Shown: one piece after another, positions 33,840 through 43,247 of the stretch
Numbering within the stretch: the stretch's first letter is position 1
Layout: every line of letters starts with the position of its first letter
Assembly: GCF_005876955.1 (NCBI RefSeq)
Contig: NZ_SSCL01000014.1
Coordinates: forward strand, 1-64,000
DNA: 64,000 nucleotides
Source of the DNA: Sinomonas gamaensis
GTDB taxonomy: Bacteria; Actinomycetota; Actinomycetes; Actinomycetales; Micrococcaceae
Direction of reading: 5' to 3'
Made by a program: the position numbers and the translations under genes
The notes under the pieces: model-generated
Told to the model about the DNA's origin: nothing
Seen by the model: only the letters and a program-made list of their open reading frames with translations
Database searches by the model: none

Positions 33840-36477
33840 GGTGCGCCACGAGAGCAGTCCATCCGGTCTGGTGAGACGCCCCGATTCCGGCGCCCGTGTC
33901 GCCGTGGAAGTACTCGCTGAACGTCGGGTGCGCGTCCCAGAGCGGGCCCGACGGATGATGCCGGGGCGTGCTCGGCCGCCGGCCGTCCGGCGCCGGCCGG
34001 AAGAGCCGCACGAGGCGTTGCTCGAGCTCCCGGGCGACGTCCGCGAGGGGGAGCGTCTGGCCCGAGCCATGGGGGAATTCGACCGCCAGGTCCGAGCCGA
34101 TGCCCTCGGCATAGGTGGCCAGGGCGTCGGCCACGAGGACGTTCACCGGGAACCACACAGGACCGCGCCAATTGGAGTTGCCGCCGAACAGGCCCGAGTC
34201 GGACTCGGCCGGAAGGTACGCGATGGTCATGGGCTGGCCGGCGACGTCGACCGTCATCGGGCGCCGGTAAGCCGCCGACAGCGAGCGGATGCCGTACGGC
34301 GAGAGGAATTCGCCCTCGTCGAGGAGACGGGCCAAGATCCGCGCGAGCCGGGCATCGTGGACGACCGCGAGCGTGAGGCGCCCGTCGGAAGCCCGCACGA
34401 GCGCACCCATCTCATCCGGTCGGTGCTGCTGGAGCCAATGCAGGTTCCGGGCAAAGTCGGGCAGTGACTCCGCGGCCCACTCTGGGGTGACAGCCACTGC
34501 CAGCAGAGGCAGGAGACCTACCATGCTGCGGATCGGCAGCCGTTCCTGCCCGCCGTCGTCGCCCACGAGCACGTCGTAGAAGAAGCCGTCGTCCTCGTCC
34601 CACAGGGAGACCCCGGCGCTCCCGAAGGTGTCCATGGCCTGCGCGATCGCGAGGAAGTGCTCGAGGAACTTCGTCGCGAGGTCGTCCCAGACGCGATCGT
34701 CGCGCGCGAGTTCGAGGGCGATGCGCATCATCGTGAGGCAGTAGAAGCCCATCCAGCTCGTCGCGTCCGACTGCTCGAGGCGGAAGCCCGGAGGGAGGCC
34801 CTTCGACCGGTCGAAGGCGCCGATGTTGTCCATGCCGAGGAACCCGCCCTCGAACAGATTCGAGCCGTCCGCGTCCTTGCGGTTCACCCACCACGAGAAG
34901 TTCAGCAGCAGTTTCGTGAAAACCCGGGTCAGGAACTCCTTGTCCCGCGCGCCGTCGATGCAGAACACCTGCCAGGCCGCCCACGCATGGACCGGAGGGT
35001 TGACGTCCCCGAAGGCCCATTCGTAGGCGGGAAGCTGGCCGTCAGGGTGCATGGCCCATTCGCGGCAGAGGAGCACCAGCTGGTGCTTGGCGAAGTCCGG
35101 ATCGATGTGGGCGAGCGCGACGCAATGGAACGCGAGGTCCCACGAGGCGAACCACGGGTACTCCCACTCGTCCGGCATCGAGATGACGTCTGCGAGGGCC
35201 AGATGGCGCCAGCCGGTGTTGCGGCCCCACGGCTGCCTCCGGCTCTCTGGGGGCGCGGGGAAGGCCGGGTCGCCCTCGAGCCATTCCCGCACGGAATAGC
35301 GGTAGTGCTGCTTGCCCCACAGGAGGCCGGCAAAGGCCCGGCGAGCCACGAGCGCGTCCTCAGGGTGCGTCTGTGGCACGACGGCCGAGTAGAACTCGTC
35401 TGCCTCGCGCTCGCGGTCCTCGAGAACGTCGTCGAACCCCACCCCGAAGGGGTTGAGGGGCAGTGCTTCTCCGGTGAGCCGGAGCCGCACCGTCACGCTC
35501 GACCCCGGGGCGATCGTCGGGAAGTGCCAGCGGAAGGCCGCCTTCGTTCCGACGTCCCCGGGGTTGAGGAGGGACCGGTCGCTGCGCACGATGGCGGCGT
35601 CGATCGCGTCCTTCGGGTGCGGCGAAGGATTGGTCGGTGCCCCGAAAAGTGCAACGTCGTTGCTCTCGTTGTCGCAGAACAGCACCTCGGGGAAGGGGCT
35701 GCCCGGCGCGTCGACCACGGTGTCGGCAGCCAAGATGTAGCGGCCCAGGAATCCATGGGTCGCCTCAATGGCGGCGACCCCGCCCGGCATCAGCTCGGGC
35801 GGCCGCAGGCGGCGCAGCGCGGGCCGCCGCTCGTCGCGTCCCCAAGCCCAGGTGTTCCGGAACCAGAGCTGCGCCACGAGGTCGAGGGGCGCAGGATCGG
35901 GCCCTTGGTTCGTGGCCGTGATCGTCACGCAGATGTCGTCGGGCGAGGCCTTCGCATGGATGGTCTCGACGTCGAAGAATCGGTTCTCGGCGAGGACCCC
36001 CGTGTCCGCGAGCTCGTGTTCCGGCTCGACACGGGAGCGCGAGGCGTTGGCGCGCACGAGCTCCTCATAGGGGTAGGCGGCCTGGGGGTAGCGGTAGAGG
36101 GTCCTTGCCCAGGAGTGGGTTGGGGTCGCGTCCAGATGCCACCAGTGCTCCTTGACGTCCTCGCCGTGGTTGCCCTGGCCGTTGGTGAGCCCGAAGTAGC
36201 GCTCCTTGAGGCGGTCATCGTGCCCATTCCAGAGTGCGACGCCGAAGTTGAGGAAACCGAAGCGGTCGCAGAGCCCCGCGATCCCGTCCTCGCCCCATCG
36301 ATAGGCACGGCGGTGGGCGTGCTCGAACGGGAAGAAGTCCCACGCGTTGCCGTCGGCGGAGTAGTCCTCGCGGACGGTGCCCCACTGGCGTCCGGCGAGG
36401 TAGGGGCCCCAGAGGCGCCAGGGATCCGAGTCGCCCGGGGACTCGGACAGGCGTCTGTGCTCGGCTGTGTCAGGCAT
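33823..36477 (-). CDS. Glycoside hydrolase, GH63-type large glucosidase
   Basis: 884 residues, cytosolic (no signal peptide). The N-terminal region WGPYLAGRQWGTVREDYSADGNAWDFFPFEHA and the (alpha/alpha)6 region with YSVREWLEGDPAFP, DVISMPDEWEYPWFASWDLAFHCVALAHIDPDFAKHQL, EGGFLGMDNIGAFDRSKGLP and GPVWFPVNVL fit the MGH/GH63-like clan. These enzymes cut alpha-glucosides or mannosylglycerate-type substrates; the exact one is unknown. Its own promoter region faces phoX. Leftward, it overlaps menC by 17 bases. Confidence 0.85.
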   Translation of the reverse strand: MPDTAEHRRLSESPGDSDPWRLWGPYLAGRQWGTVREDYSADGNAWDFFPFEHAHRRAYRWGEDGIAGLCDRFGFLNFGVALWNGHDDRLKERYFGLTNGQGNHGEDVKEHWWHLDATPTHSWARTLYRYPQAAYPYEELVRANASRSRVEPEHELADTGVLAENRFFDVETIHAKASPDDICVTITATNQGPDPAPLDLVAQLWFRNTWAWGRDERRPALRRLRPPELMPGGVAAIEATHGFLGRYILAADTVVDAPGSPFPEVLFCDNESNDVALFGAPTNPSPHPKDAIDAAIVRSDRSLLNPGDVGTKAAFRWHFPTIAPGSSVTVRLRLTGEALPLNPFGVGFDDVLEDREREADEFYSAVVPQTHPEDALVARRAFAGLLWGKQHYRYSVREWLEGDPAFPAPPESRRQPWGRNTGWRHLALADVISMPDEWEYPWFASWDLAFHCVALAHIDPDFAKHQLVLLCREWAMHPDGQLPAYEWAFGDVNPPVHAWAAWQVFCIDGARDKEFLTRVFTKLLLNFSWWVNRKDADGSNLFEGGFLGMDNIGAFDRSKGLPPGFRLEQSDATSWMGFYCLTMMRIALELARDDRVWDDLATKFLEHFLAIAQAMDTFGSAGVSLWDEDDGFFYDVLVGDDGGQERLPIRSMVGLLPLLAVAVTPEWAAESLPDFARNLHWLQQHRPDEMGALVRASDGRLTLAVVHDARLARILARLLDEGEFLSPYGIRSLSAAYRRPMTVDVAGQPMTIAYLPAESDSGLFGGNSNWRGPVWFPVNVLVADALATYAEGIGSDLAVEFPHGSGQTLPLADVARELEQRLVRLFRPAPDGRRPSTPRHHPSGPLWDAHPTFSEYFHGDTGAGIGASHQTGWTALVAHLICRR

Positions 36478-36554
36478 GGCGCAAGTCCTGCAGGTTTTTC
36501 TGAAATTAACCTGAGAGCAGCCTGCGTGTTCACCGTGAATGATGGGCTGTGCCC

Positions 36555-38600
36555 ATGACCAACCCCCGTCGTCTCCTCCTGCCCATGCTCGACCATGTCC
36601 GCGGCAAGCGCAGCGCCGTCACCTGCGCGCTCAAGTGCGACAACGCGTGCCTCAACAAGGTCTGCAACACGTCCTCGAACGGCTACTTCCGCGACATCGT
36701 CTCCGGCGAGCTCTCCCGCCGTTCAGCCCTCGGCGTCGGGCTCGTTGGCGCACTCACGCTCGCGTTCGCGGGCGGGCAGCCTGCAGGTAGGCCGCCGAAA
36801 TCTACCCTCGACTTCACCCCGATCCGCCCCGTGGACAAGCTCGTGGACGAGTTCACCGTCCCCGAGGGCTTCGCGTGGCAGCCGATCATCCGGTGGGGCG
36901 ACGGTCTTTTCGATGACAGCCCGGAGTTCGACCTCGAGCATCAGACCGCGGTGGCCCAGGCCCGCCAGTTTGGCTACAACAACGACTACACCGACATCAT
37001 CGAACTTCCGGGCACAGCCGGGAAACGGGCAGTCCTGTTCACGAACCACGAGTACACGAACGAGGGCATCATGTTCTCTGACGCTCAGGTCGCAGCGGAA
37101 CCGGCCGAGACGCGCGCCGTGGCCCGGGCCGCGCACGGCCTCTCCGTCGTCGAACTCGTGCGTCAGAACAAGAACGAGGCGTGGCGCTACGTCAAGGGAG
37201 CTCCGCTCAACCGCCGCTACCTCACCGACACGGTTTTCGAGTTCACCGGTCCGGCGGCCGGCACGCCGCTGGTGGGCCGGACGGTTCGCGGCACGCTCGG
37301 CAACTGCTCCGGCGGCACTACGCCGTGGGGCACGGTCCTCTCCGGCGAGGAGAACTTCAACGGATACTTCCGGGCGCCCGGCACCTCCAAGGAGGAGAAG
37401 CGCTACGGCCTCGCCGACAGGGCCACGACGCGCCTCTGGGAGCTCGACGATCCGCGGTTCGACACCCGCAACCCCGCCTACGCCACCGAGGCCAACCGCT
37501 TCGGCTGGGTGATCGAGGTAGACCCCCTGGACCCCACGTCGACCCCCAAGAAGCACACCTCACTCGGCCGCTTCAAGCACGAGGGAGCGAACGTGCGGGT
37601 GGCCGGCAACGGGCGGGTCGTCGCGTACTCCGGCGACGACGAGCGCTTCGACTACCTCTACAAGTTCGTCTCGAAGGGCGTCTACCGTCCGGGCAGCAGC
37701 AAGGCAGACCGGGAGCACAACAAGACCCTCCTGTCCGAGGGCGACCTCTTCGTGGCGCGCTTCGCGGGCAACTCCCCGGCGACCGAGATCGACGGAAGCG
37801 GCAGACTCCCGGCGGACGGGGCATTCGACGGCCGGGGCGAGTGGCTGCCGCTCGTTCTCGACGGGAAGTCCGCCGTCCCGGACATGAGCGTCGAGCAGGT
37901 CCTCGTGTACACGCGCCTTGCCGCCGACGCTGTAGGGGCAACCAAGATGGACCGCTGCGAGGACGTTGAGCCGCACCCCGTGACCGGGAAGGTCTATGTG
38001 GTCTGCACCAACAACTCAAACCGCGGCGTGGGCAGCAATGCCCCGGTCGACGAGGCGAACCCCCGCCGCCAGAACCGGGACGGCCATATTGTGGAGATCA
38101 CGGAGGACGGCGGCGACCAGACGGCCAGGACGTTCGGCTGGAACCTCCTGCTCGTGTGCGGTGACCCGGCGACGAACCAGGCCACGTACTTCGCCGGCTT
38201 CCCTGCGGACAAGGTCTCGCCGATCTCGTGCCCGGACAACGTCGCGTTCGACTCGTCAGGCTACATGTGGCTCGCCACCGACGGTGCCCCGAGTTCGATC
38301 GGATTCAACGACGGCCTCTTCCGTGTGACGCTCGAGGGTCCCGAGCGTGGCAAGGTCGAGCAGTTCCTCTCCGTGCCGCGCGACGCGGAGACGTGTGGCC
38401 CCGTGGTGCGCGACGACGAGCGGCACGTCTTCGTGGCAGTCCAGCACCCGGGAGAGGAGGGCACGTTCGACGCGCCGCACTCGTACTTCCCGGACTACGC
38501 GGGGGCCGGTTCGCCACTGCCGGCTGGCGCGGCCCGCGCGCCGCGGCCAGCGATCGTCCAGGTGCTGCCCGTCGAGCACGCCAAGAAGGCCAAGAAGTAG
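36555..38600 (+). CDS. phoX: PhoX-family alkaline phosphatase (DUF839), Tat-exported
   Basis: 681 residues. After a conserved Cys-rich lead (CALKCDNACLNKVC) comes a Tat-type signal: SRRSALGVGLVGALTLAFAGG at about 55-75. The mature part has the PhoX features VLFTNHEYTNEG, GNCSGGTTPWGTVLSGEENFNGYF and MDRCEDVEPHP. Calcium/iron-dependent phosphomonoesterases of this type act outside the membrane. The ATG at 36555 was chosen; a GTG 6 bases upstream is possible. A GTTCACC heptamer at 36528 resembles a PhoP half-site but has no clear second repeat. Confidence 0.85.
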   Translation: MTNPRRLLLPMLDHVRGKRSAVTCALKCDNACLNKVCNTSSNGYFRDIVSGELSRRSALGVGLVGALTLAFAGGQPAGRPPKSTLDFTPIRPVDKLVDEFTVPEGFAWQPIIRWGDGLFDDSPEFDLEHQTAVAQARQFGYNNDYTDIIELPGTAGKRAVLFTNHEYTNEGIMFSDAQVAAEPAETRAVARAAHGLSVVELVRQNKNEAWRYVKGAPLNRRYLTDTVFEFTGPAAGTPLVGRTVRGTLGNCSGGTTPWGTVLSGEENFNGYFRAPGTSKEEKRYGLADRATTRLWELDDPRFDTRNPAYATEANRFGWVIEVDPLDPTSTPKKHTSLGRFKHEGANVRVAGNGRVVAYSGDDERFDYLYKFVSKGVYRPGSSKADREHNKTLLSEGDLFVARFAGNSPATEIDGSGRLPADGAFDGRGEWLPLVLDGKSAVPDMSVEQVLVYTRLAADAVGATKMDRCEDVEPHPVTGKVYVVCTNNSNRGVGSNAPVDEANPRRQNRDGHIVEITEDGGDQTARTFGWNLLLVCGDPATNQATYFAGFPADKVSPISCPDNVAFDSSGYMWLATDGAPSSIGFNDGLFRVTLEGPERGKVEQFLSVPRDAETCGPVVRDDERHVFVAVQHPGEEGTFDAPHSYFPDYAGAGSPLPAGAARAPRPAIVQVLPVEHAKKAKK

Positions 38601-38607
38601 GGCGCGG

Positions 38608-39345
38608 TCAACCGATCAGCCCCGCGAGCACCCCACCCCGACCGAGCGCCTCGCGGAGCATGGCCGGGGTGAGGGTGCCGGTGTTCATGTTGCGCTGGCT
38701 GGGGTGGTAGCAGCCCACCAGATGCACGGCGCGGTCGGCGTCGGGTCCCGGAACACGCACTTCGGCCCCGTGCCCGAAAGCCGGCCGTGGCCGCGGGAGC
38801 CGCCACCCGCCGTCGGCCATCACCGGCAGCAGCGCCTGCCAGCCGAATGCGCCGAGCACCACGATCGCGCGCAGGGTCGGGCGCAGCAGCTCCAGTTCCC
38901 GGGCCAGCCAGGGGCGGCAGGTGTCCCGTTCGGCGGTGGTAGGCCGGTTGCCCGGGGGCGCGCAGTGCACGGGCATGCTGATCCGGACTCCCCGCAGCTC
39001 GAGCCCGTCGTCGCGGTGTGTTGAGGTGGGCTGGGACGCCAGGCCCAGGTCGTACAGTGCGGCGAAGAGGGCGTCGCCGGAGGGGTCGCCCGTGAACGCC
39101 CGCCCAGTGCGGTTGCCGCCATGGGCCGCGGGCGCGAGCCCCACGATCGCGAGCGACGCGTCCGGCGGCCCGAAGCCCGGAACGGGCCGCGCCCAGTAGT
39201 CCCAGTCCTGGAACGCCCTGCGCTTGACCCTCCCAGCCTCCTCCCGCCACGCCACGAGCCGCGGACAGGCGCGGCACTCTGTGACGGCGGTGTCGAGGTC
39301 TCGAATGCTGCTCGTCTGGCGAGCCACGACCGCAGGGATACTCAC
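38608..39345 (-). CDS. Uracil-DNA glycosylase, family 5 (UDGb) type
   Basis: About 245 residues; removes uracil from DNA. CRACPRLVAWREE starts the 4Fe-4S site, and the first motif GLAPAAHGGNRTGRAFTGDPSG is that of the thermostable UDG family 5. VHCAPPGNRPTTAERDTCRPW carries the second Cys set, and HLVGCYHPSQRN is the C-terminal catalytic/intercalation motif. The GTG at 39345 is preferred because the residues just before DLDTAVTECRACPR look like a normal start; a second GTG at 39396 would overlap the DUF488 remnant. It converges on phoX, 7 bases from its stop. Confidence 0.88.
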   Translation of the reverse strand: MSIPAVVARQTSSIRDLDTAVTECRACPRLVAWREEAGRVKRRAFQDWDYWARPVPGFGPPDASLAIVGLAPAAHGGNRTGRAFTGDPSGDALFAALYDLGLASQPTSTHRDDGLELRGVRISMPVHCAPPGNRPTTAERDTCRPWLARELELLRPTLRAIVVLGAFGWQALLPVMADGGWRLPRPRPAFGHGAEVRVPGPDADRAVHLVGCYHPSQRNMNTGTLTPAMLREALGRGGVLAGLIG

Positions 39346-39348
39346 ACC

Positions 39349-39585
39349 ATGGAGTCCAGCACAGATTCCCGCGCGACGCTTCTGACCTTCGGTCACGGAA
39401 CCGCAGGGCGCGACGCGCTGGCGCTCTGGCTGCCACGCGCCACCCGGATTTCCTGGCGGCCATGGACGAGCTGCTGGATCAGGCAGCGCGCGTTCGGACT
39501 GCGGTCATGTGCACAGGCCGACGGCGGGCGCGCGACTCCGCGACGATGGCCTGCTCGTCTACGACCGCGAGCCTACGATAAGAGG
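39349..39585 (+). pseudogene. DUF488 gene remnant, deleted and frameshifted
   Basis: Pieces of a DUF488 protein are read in three frames. Frame 1 gives ATLLTFGHGTAGRDALALWL, the start signature. Another frame gives RHPDFLAAMDELLDQAARV and RTAVMC, matching the family's later helix and MC(A/S)E region. A base is missing after ATGTGC, returning to frame 1 for AQADGG. A further shift gives DDGLLVYDREPT, the usual tail. The middle (roughly two-thirds of the expected 170 residues) is gone. It lies between the divergent UDG gene and menD and was probably once intact there. Confidence 0.7.
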
Positions 39586-41292
39586 GTGACTTCTCTCGGC
39601 TCTCTCGACGCCGCCCGCGAGGTGGTCTCCGGACTCCTCGCGGGCGGCGTCCGTCGCGTTGTGGTCTGCCCCGGCTCGCGCAGCGCGCCCCTTGCGTATG
39701 CGCTCGCGGAGGCCGAGGGGCGTGGGCTGCTCGAGCTCGCGGTCCGCATCGACGAGCGGGCCGGCGGCTTCACCGCGCTCGGGGCCGCGCTCTCCTCAGG
39801 GCGGCCGACGGCGGTCGTCACCACGAGCGGCACGGCGGTCGGCAATCTCCTCCCCGCCGTCATGGAGGCGAACCACGCGGAGGTTCCTCTCGTCGTGCTC
39901 TCGGCCGACCGGCCCGCGGAGCTTCACGGGACCGGGGCGAACCAGACGACCGAGCAGCTCGACCTCTTCGGCGAGCACGTGCGGTTCGCAACGTCGATTG
40001 CGGCGGGGGAGTCGCCGTCGTCCGCCGTGCGCACCGCGCTGAGCGCCGCCTCGGGCCTCCTGCCCGGCGTGCCCTCGGGGCCCGTCCAGCTCAACGTCTG
40101 CTTCCGCGAGCCGCTCGTGCCGGCCGGCGAGTGGGAGCCTTCTGAAGCCGGGTGGGAGCAGCCGCCCACGGAGGGCTTCGCGTACCGGCGTCCGGCGGTC
40201 GCCGCGCTCGGCGGCCTTCCGCCACGGCGCACCGTGGTGCTCGCGGGGCACGGGGCCGGGCCGCTCGCAGAGGCGTTCGCCGTCGCGCACGGCCTGCCGC
40301 TCCTGGCTGAGCCGTCATCGAACGCGCGTTTCGGTTCGCACGCAGTCGGGCCGTATCGGCTGCTGCTCGACGGGCATCCCGGCGAGGGTATAGACCGCGT
40401 GGTCCTCTTCGGCCGGCCCACGCTGAGCCGCCCCGTCACGGCACTCCTCGCGCGACCTGGTGTGGAAACCGCGCTGTTCCACCCGCGGCCCGTCGCATGG
40501 TTCGAGGAGGGACGACGTCGCGAGCGGCTCGTGGCAGACCTCGACGAGCTCTCAGACTTTGCCGGCCGCGGCGCGGAGGGCTGGCTCGACGCGTGGCTCA
40601 TCGCCGGCGCGGCCGCCCAGGAGTCCGTGGACCGCGTGCTCGCGAGCGCGCCGCTGTCAGGACCTCGGCTGGCGCAGCTCGTGTGGAGGAACGCGCGAGG
40701 GCAGCTCATGCTCGGTTCCTCGAACGGCATCCGGGACGTGGACCTCGCCGCGCCGCCTCCCGCCGAGCCCGGCGCGCGAGTCTTCGCGAACCGCGGGCTC
40801 GCAGGCATCGACGGGACGGTGTCCGCCGCGACCGGACTCTGGCTGGGCAACCGCACCGACACGACCCTGTTCCTCGGTGACCTCACGTTCCTGCACGATA
40901 TCGGCGGGCTTCTCCTCGGCACCGGGGAGGCCGAGCCGTCCTTGCGCATCGTCGTGCTCAACGACTCGGGCGGAGCGATCTTCGGGCTCCTCGAGCACGG
41001 CCGCGTGGGCGGCGACGACGGCGAGCGCCCCGCCGCAGCGGCCGCCGTCGAACGGCTCTTCGGCACGCCGCACAAGGCCGATCTCCGCGCGCTCGCCGCC
41101 GGATACGGCGTGCGGCACACCATGGTACGGACGACGGCGGAGGCCTCTGCCGCTCTCTGCGCGCCGCGGACGGGCGGCCGGGAGATCATCGAGGCCCGCG
41201 TGGACCGTTCCGGCCTGCGCGGCCTGCACGAGCGCCTGCGCTCGGCGGTCACGGAATCCGTCTCCCCGCAGCACCGTTTCGGGTACAGATAA
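39586..41292 (+). CDS. menD: SEPHCHC synthase (menaquinone biosynthesis)
   Basis: Thiamine-diphosphate enzyme that joins isochorismate and 2-oxoglutarate. 568 residues from the GTG at 39586, preceded by AGAGGG. Landmarks are VRRVVVCPGSRSAPLAYALAEAEG near the start, TTSGTAVGNLLPAVMEANHAEVPLVVLSADRPAELHGTGANQTTEQ, and later GLAGIDGTVSAATGLWLG and LGDLTFLHDIGGLLLG, the cofactor-binding region. The longer frame running in from 39121 passes through the DUF488 remnant and is not coding there. Confidence 0.94.
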   Translation: MTSLGSLDAAREVVSGLLAGGVRRVVVCPGSRSAPLAYALAEAEGRGLLELAVRIDERAGGFTALGAALSSGRPTAVVTTSGTAVGNLLPAVMEANHAEVPLVVLSADRPAELHGTGANQTTEQLDLFGEHVRFATSIAAGESPSSAVRTALSAASGLLPGVPSGPVQLNVCFREPLVPAGEWEPSEAGWEQPPTEGFAYRRPAVAALGGLPPRRTVVLAGHGAGPLAEAFAVAHGLPLLAEPSSNARFGSHAVGPYRLLLDGHPGEGIDRVVLFGRPTLSRPVTALLARPGVETALFHPRPVAWFEEGRRRERLVADLDELSDFAGRGAEGWLDAWLIAGAAAQESVDRVLASAPLSGPRLAQLVWRNARGQLMLGSSNGIRDVDLAAPPPAEPGARVFANRGLAGIDGTVSAATGLWLGNRTDTTLFLGDLTFLHDIGGLLLGTGEAEPSLRIVVLNDSGGAIFGLLEHGRVGGDDGERPAAAAAVERLFGTPHKADLRALAAGYGVRHTMVRTTAEASAALCAPRTGGREIIEARVDRSGLRGLHERLRSAVTESVSPQHRFGYR

Positions 41293-41309
41293 TCCCGGCG
41301 CGACGCACG

Positions 41310-41366
41310 AGAAGACGCCTTGGCGCCGATAAGACGAGCGTCTTGAAGGGCGACAAGGCGTCTTCT
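41310..41366. terminator. Nested hairpin between convergent menD and ABC transporter genes
   Basis: Outer stem AGAAGACGCCTT (41310-41321) / AAGGCGTCTTCT (41355-41366), 12 perfect pairs. The 33-base loop contains a second hairpin AAGACG-AG-CGTCTT (41331-41344) that repeats the outer-stem core AAGACG. No long T-run; the outer arm ends in TCTTCTT. It probably terminates both convergent units. Confidence 0.7.
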
Positions 41367-41394
41367 TCGGGCGGTACTCCGAGGACTTGCGGGC

Positions 41395-42222
41395 TCAGAG
41401 GACCTTGCTGAGGAAGCTGCGGGTGCGTTCGTGCTGGGGATTGGCGATGACGTCGCGGGGGTTGCCCGATTCGACGACGACGCCGCCGTCCATGAACGTC
41501 AGGGTGTCCCCGACCTCGCGTGCGAAGCCGATCTCGTGGGTGACGACGACCATGGTCATGCCGGACTTGGCTAGGTCCTTCATGACGTTGAGCACATCGC
41601 CGACGAGCTCAGGGTCCAGGGCGCTGGTGGGCTCGTCGAAGAGCATCAGCTCGGGGTCCATGGCCAGGGCCCGGGCGATGGCGACGCGCTGCTGCTGGCC
41701 GCCGGAGAGCTGGGCCGGGTAGTGGTTGGCCCGCTCGGAGAGCCCGACCCGGTCCAGGAGTTCGAGGGCGCGCTTCTTCGCGGTGGCCTTGTCCTGGCCC
41801 TTGACCTGGATGGGGGCCTCGATGATGTTCTCCAGGGCGGTCTTGTGCCCGAAGAGGTTGAAGCGCTGGAAGACCATGCCGATGTTGCGGCGCTGGGCGG
41901 CGATCTCCTTCACATGCAGCTCGTGCAGCTTTCCGGCGCGCTCCCGGTAGCCGATGAGCTCGTCATTGACCCAGATCCGTCCAGCGCTGATGGTCTCGAG
42001 GTGGTTCACGCAGCGCAGGAGGGTGGACTTGCCTGACCCCGAGGGGCCGATGAGCACGGAGACCTCGCCCTGTTTGACGGTCATGTCGATCCCGCGCAGG
42101 ACGTGATGCTCGCCGAAGTACTTGTGCACTCCCTCGATCCGGACGAGGTCCTTGGCCCCGCGCAGGGAGGCGGGGGCGGGGGCGGGCTGGCTGTTCGGCG
42201 TCGTCTGGGCTGGGGTGCTCAT
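41395..42222 (-). CDS. Polar amino acid ABC transporter, ATP-binding protein
   Basis: 275 residues. Walker [11 protein letters not shown]-loop region [23 protein letters not shown], signature LSGGQQQRV, Walker [14 protein letters not shown] and the H-loop [12 protein letters not shown] are typical of the GlnQ/HisP class. The ATG at 42222 overlaps the permease end by 4 bases; the frame reading to 42627 lies within the permease. It powers import of glutamine-, glutamate- or histidine-type amino acids together with the next two genes. Confidence 0.93.
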   Translation of the reverse strand: MSTPAQTTPNSQPAPAPASLRGAKDLVRIEGVHKYFGEHHVLRGIDMTVKQGEVSVLIGPSGSGKSTLLRCVNHLETISAGRIWVNDELIGYRERAGKLHELHVKEIAAQRRNIGMVFQRFNLFGHKTALENIIEAPIQVKGQDKATAKKRALELLDRVGLSERANHYPAQLSGGQQQRVAIARALAMDPELMLFDEPTSALDPELVGDVLNVMKDLAKSGMTMVVVTHEIGFAREVGDTLTFMDGGVVVESGNPRDVIANPQHERTRSFLSKVL

Positions 42223-43247
42223 CGGCCGCTCTCCTCGATGGTCGGCCCGGCGGCGGTGGGGCCGCCGGGGATCGTGGTGCCGGTGCCCAGGTCCGAGCCG
42301 GCCCCGGTACCGCCCGCTGCTGCGGCTTTGGCGGCGGCGGGGTTGACGGCGGCGGGGACGAGGTTGTCCACGCCCTTGCCGTAGTACTTCTCGATGTAGT
42401 GCTGGCCGACCATGAGGATGCTGGTGACCAGCAGGTACCAGGCGGCCGCGACGATCAGCAGCGGGATGGGCTGGTAGGTGCGGTTGGCCAGGGCGTTGGA
42501 GACGAAGGTCAGATCCAGGGTGAACGGCACGGCCAGGACCAGGGAGGTGGTCTTGAGCATGCCGATGGTCTCGTTCCCGGTCGGAGGCACGATCACGCGC
42601 ATGGCCTGGGGGAGCACGATGCGCCACATGATCTTGGTCCCGCGCATGCCGAGGGCCTCGGCGGCCTCGACCTGGCCCTTGTCCACGGACTTCAGCCCGG
42701 CCCGGAAGATCTCAGCCAGGTAGGCGGACTCGTTCAGGCCCAGGCCCAGGATGGCGGGGATGAAGCCCTTGGTCGGGTCGCTGAGGATGTAGGTGGCCAG
42801 CGCGGGGCCGAAGGGGATGCCCAAGGAGATCGTGGGGTACAGGACGGTGACCAGGCCCCAGAAGATCAGCTGGGTGTACACGGGGGTGCCGCGGAAGAAC
42901 CAGACCCAGAACCAGGACGACCAGCGCAGGATCGGGTTGTCCGACTGGCGCATGAAGGCCAGCACGATCGCCAGGATGATGGCGATCAGCATGGACAGCA
43001 CGGTCAGCAGCAGCGTCCAGCCCACGCCGCGGACGATGTTCACGTCCAGGATGTACGCGGCGACCGTGCCCCACCCGAAGCGCGGGTTGGTCGCCAGGCT
43101 CTGGACCGCCAGGGCGGCCAGGATCAGGATGATGGCGGCTGCGACCCACCGGCCCGGGTGGCGCACCGGAACCGCCTTGATCAGTTCCGGTGCGCCGCTC
43201 TTGGTGGCTTCGGCGGTCTCCGCCTGACGAGCAGTCATGACATTCAC
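42219..43247 (-). CDS. Polar amino acid ABC transporter, permease
   Basis: 342 residues with about five membrane segments. [28 protein letters not shown] is the EAA coupling loop of HisM-type permeases. The C-terminal tail after about residue 295 is Ala/Gly/Pro-rich and unusually long. The GTG at 43247 overlaps the binding-protein stop by 4 bases. Codon use differs from the binding protein: in 42901-43021 all eight Leu codons counted on the complement are CTG. Confidence 0.9.
   Translation of the reverse strand: MNVMTARQAETAEATKSGAPELIKAVPVRHPGRWVAAAIILILAALAVQSLATNPRFGWGTVAAYILDVNIVRGVGWTLLLTVLSMLIAIILAIVLAFMRQSDNPILRWSSWFWVWFFRGTPVYTQLIFWGLVTVLYPTISLGIPFGPALATYILSDPTKGFIPAILGLGLNESAYLAEIFRAGLKSVDKGQVEAAEALGMRGTKIMWRIVLPQAMRVIVPPTGNETIGMLKTTSLVLAVPFTLDLTFVSNALANRTYQPIPLLIVAAAWYLLVTSILMVGQHYIEKYYGKGVDNLVPAAVNPAAAKAAAAGGTGAGSDLGTGTTIPGGPTAAGPTIEESGR

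Noticed and set aside
36478-36554. PHO box controlling phoX
   Set aside because: A single GTTCACC at 36528 occurs, but the second 11-base repeat of a PHO box is not present.
34657-36558. 633-residue ORF opposite the GH63-type gene
   Set aside because: Composition is typical of an antisense shadow, and the glycosidase on the other strand has clear family motifs.
39121-39585. Long N-terminal extension of MenD
   Set aside because: The frame passes through the UDG gene and the DUF488 remnant; MenD homology begins at the GTG at 39586.
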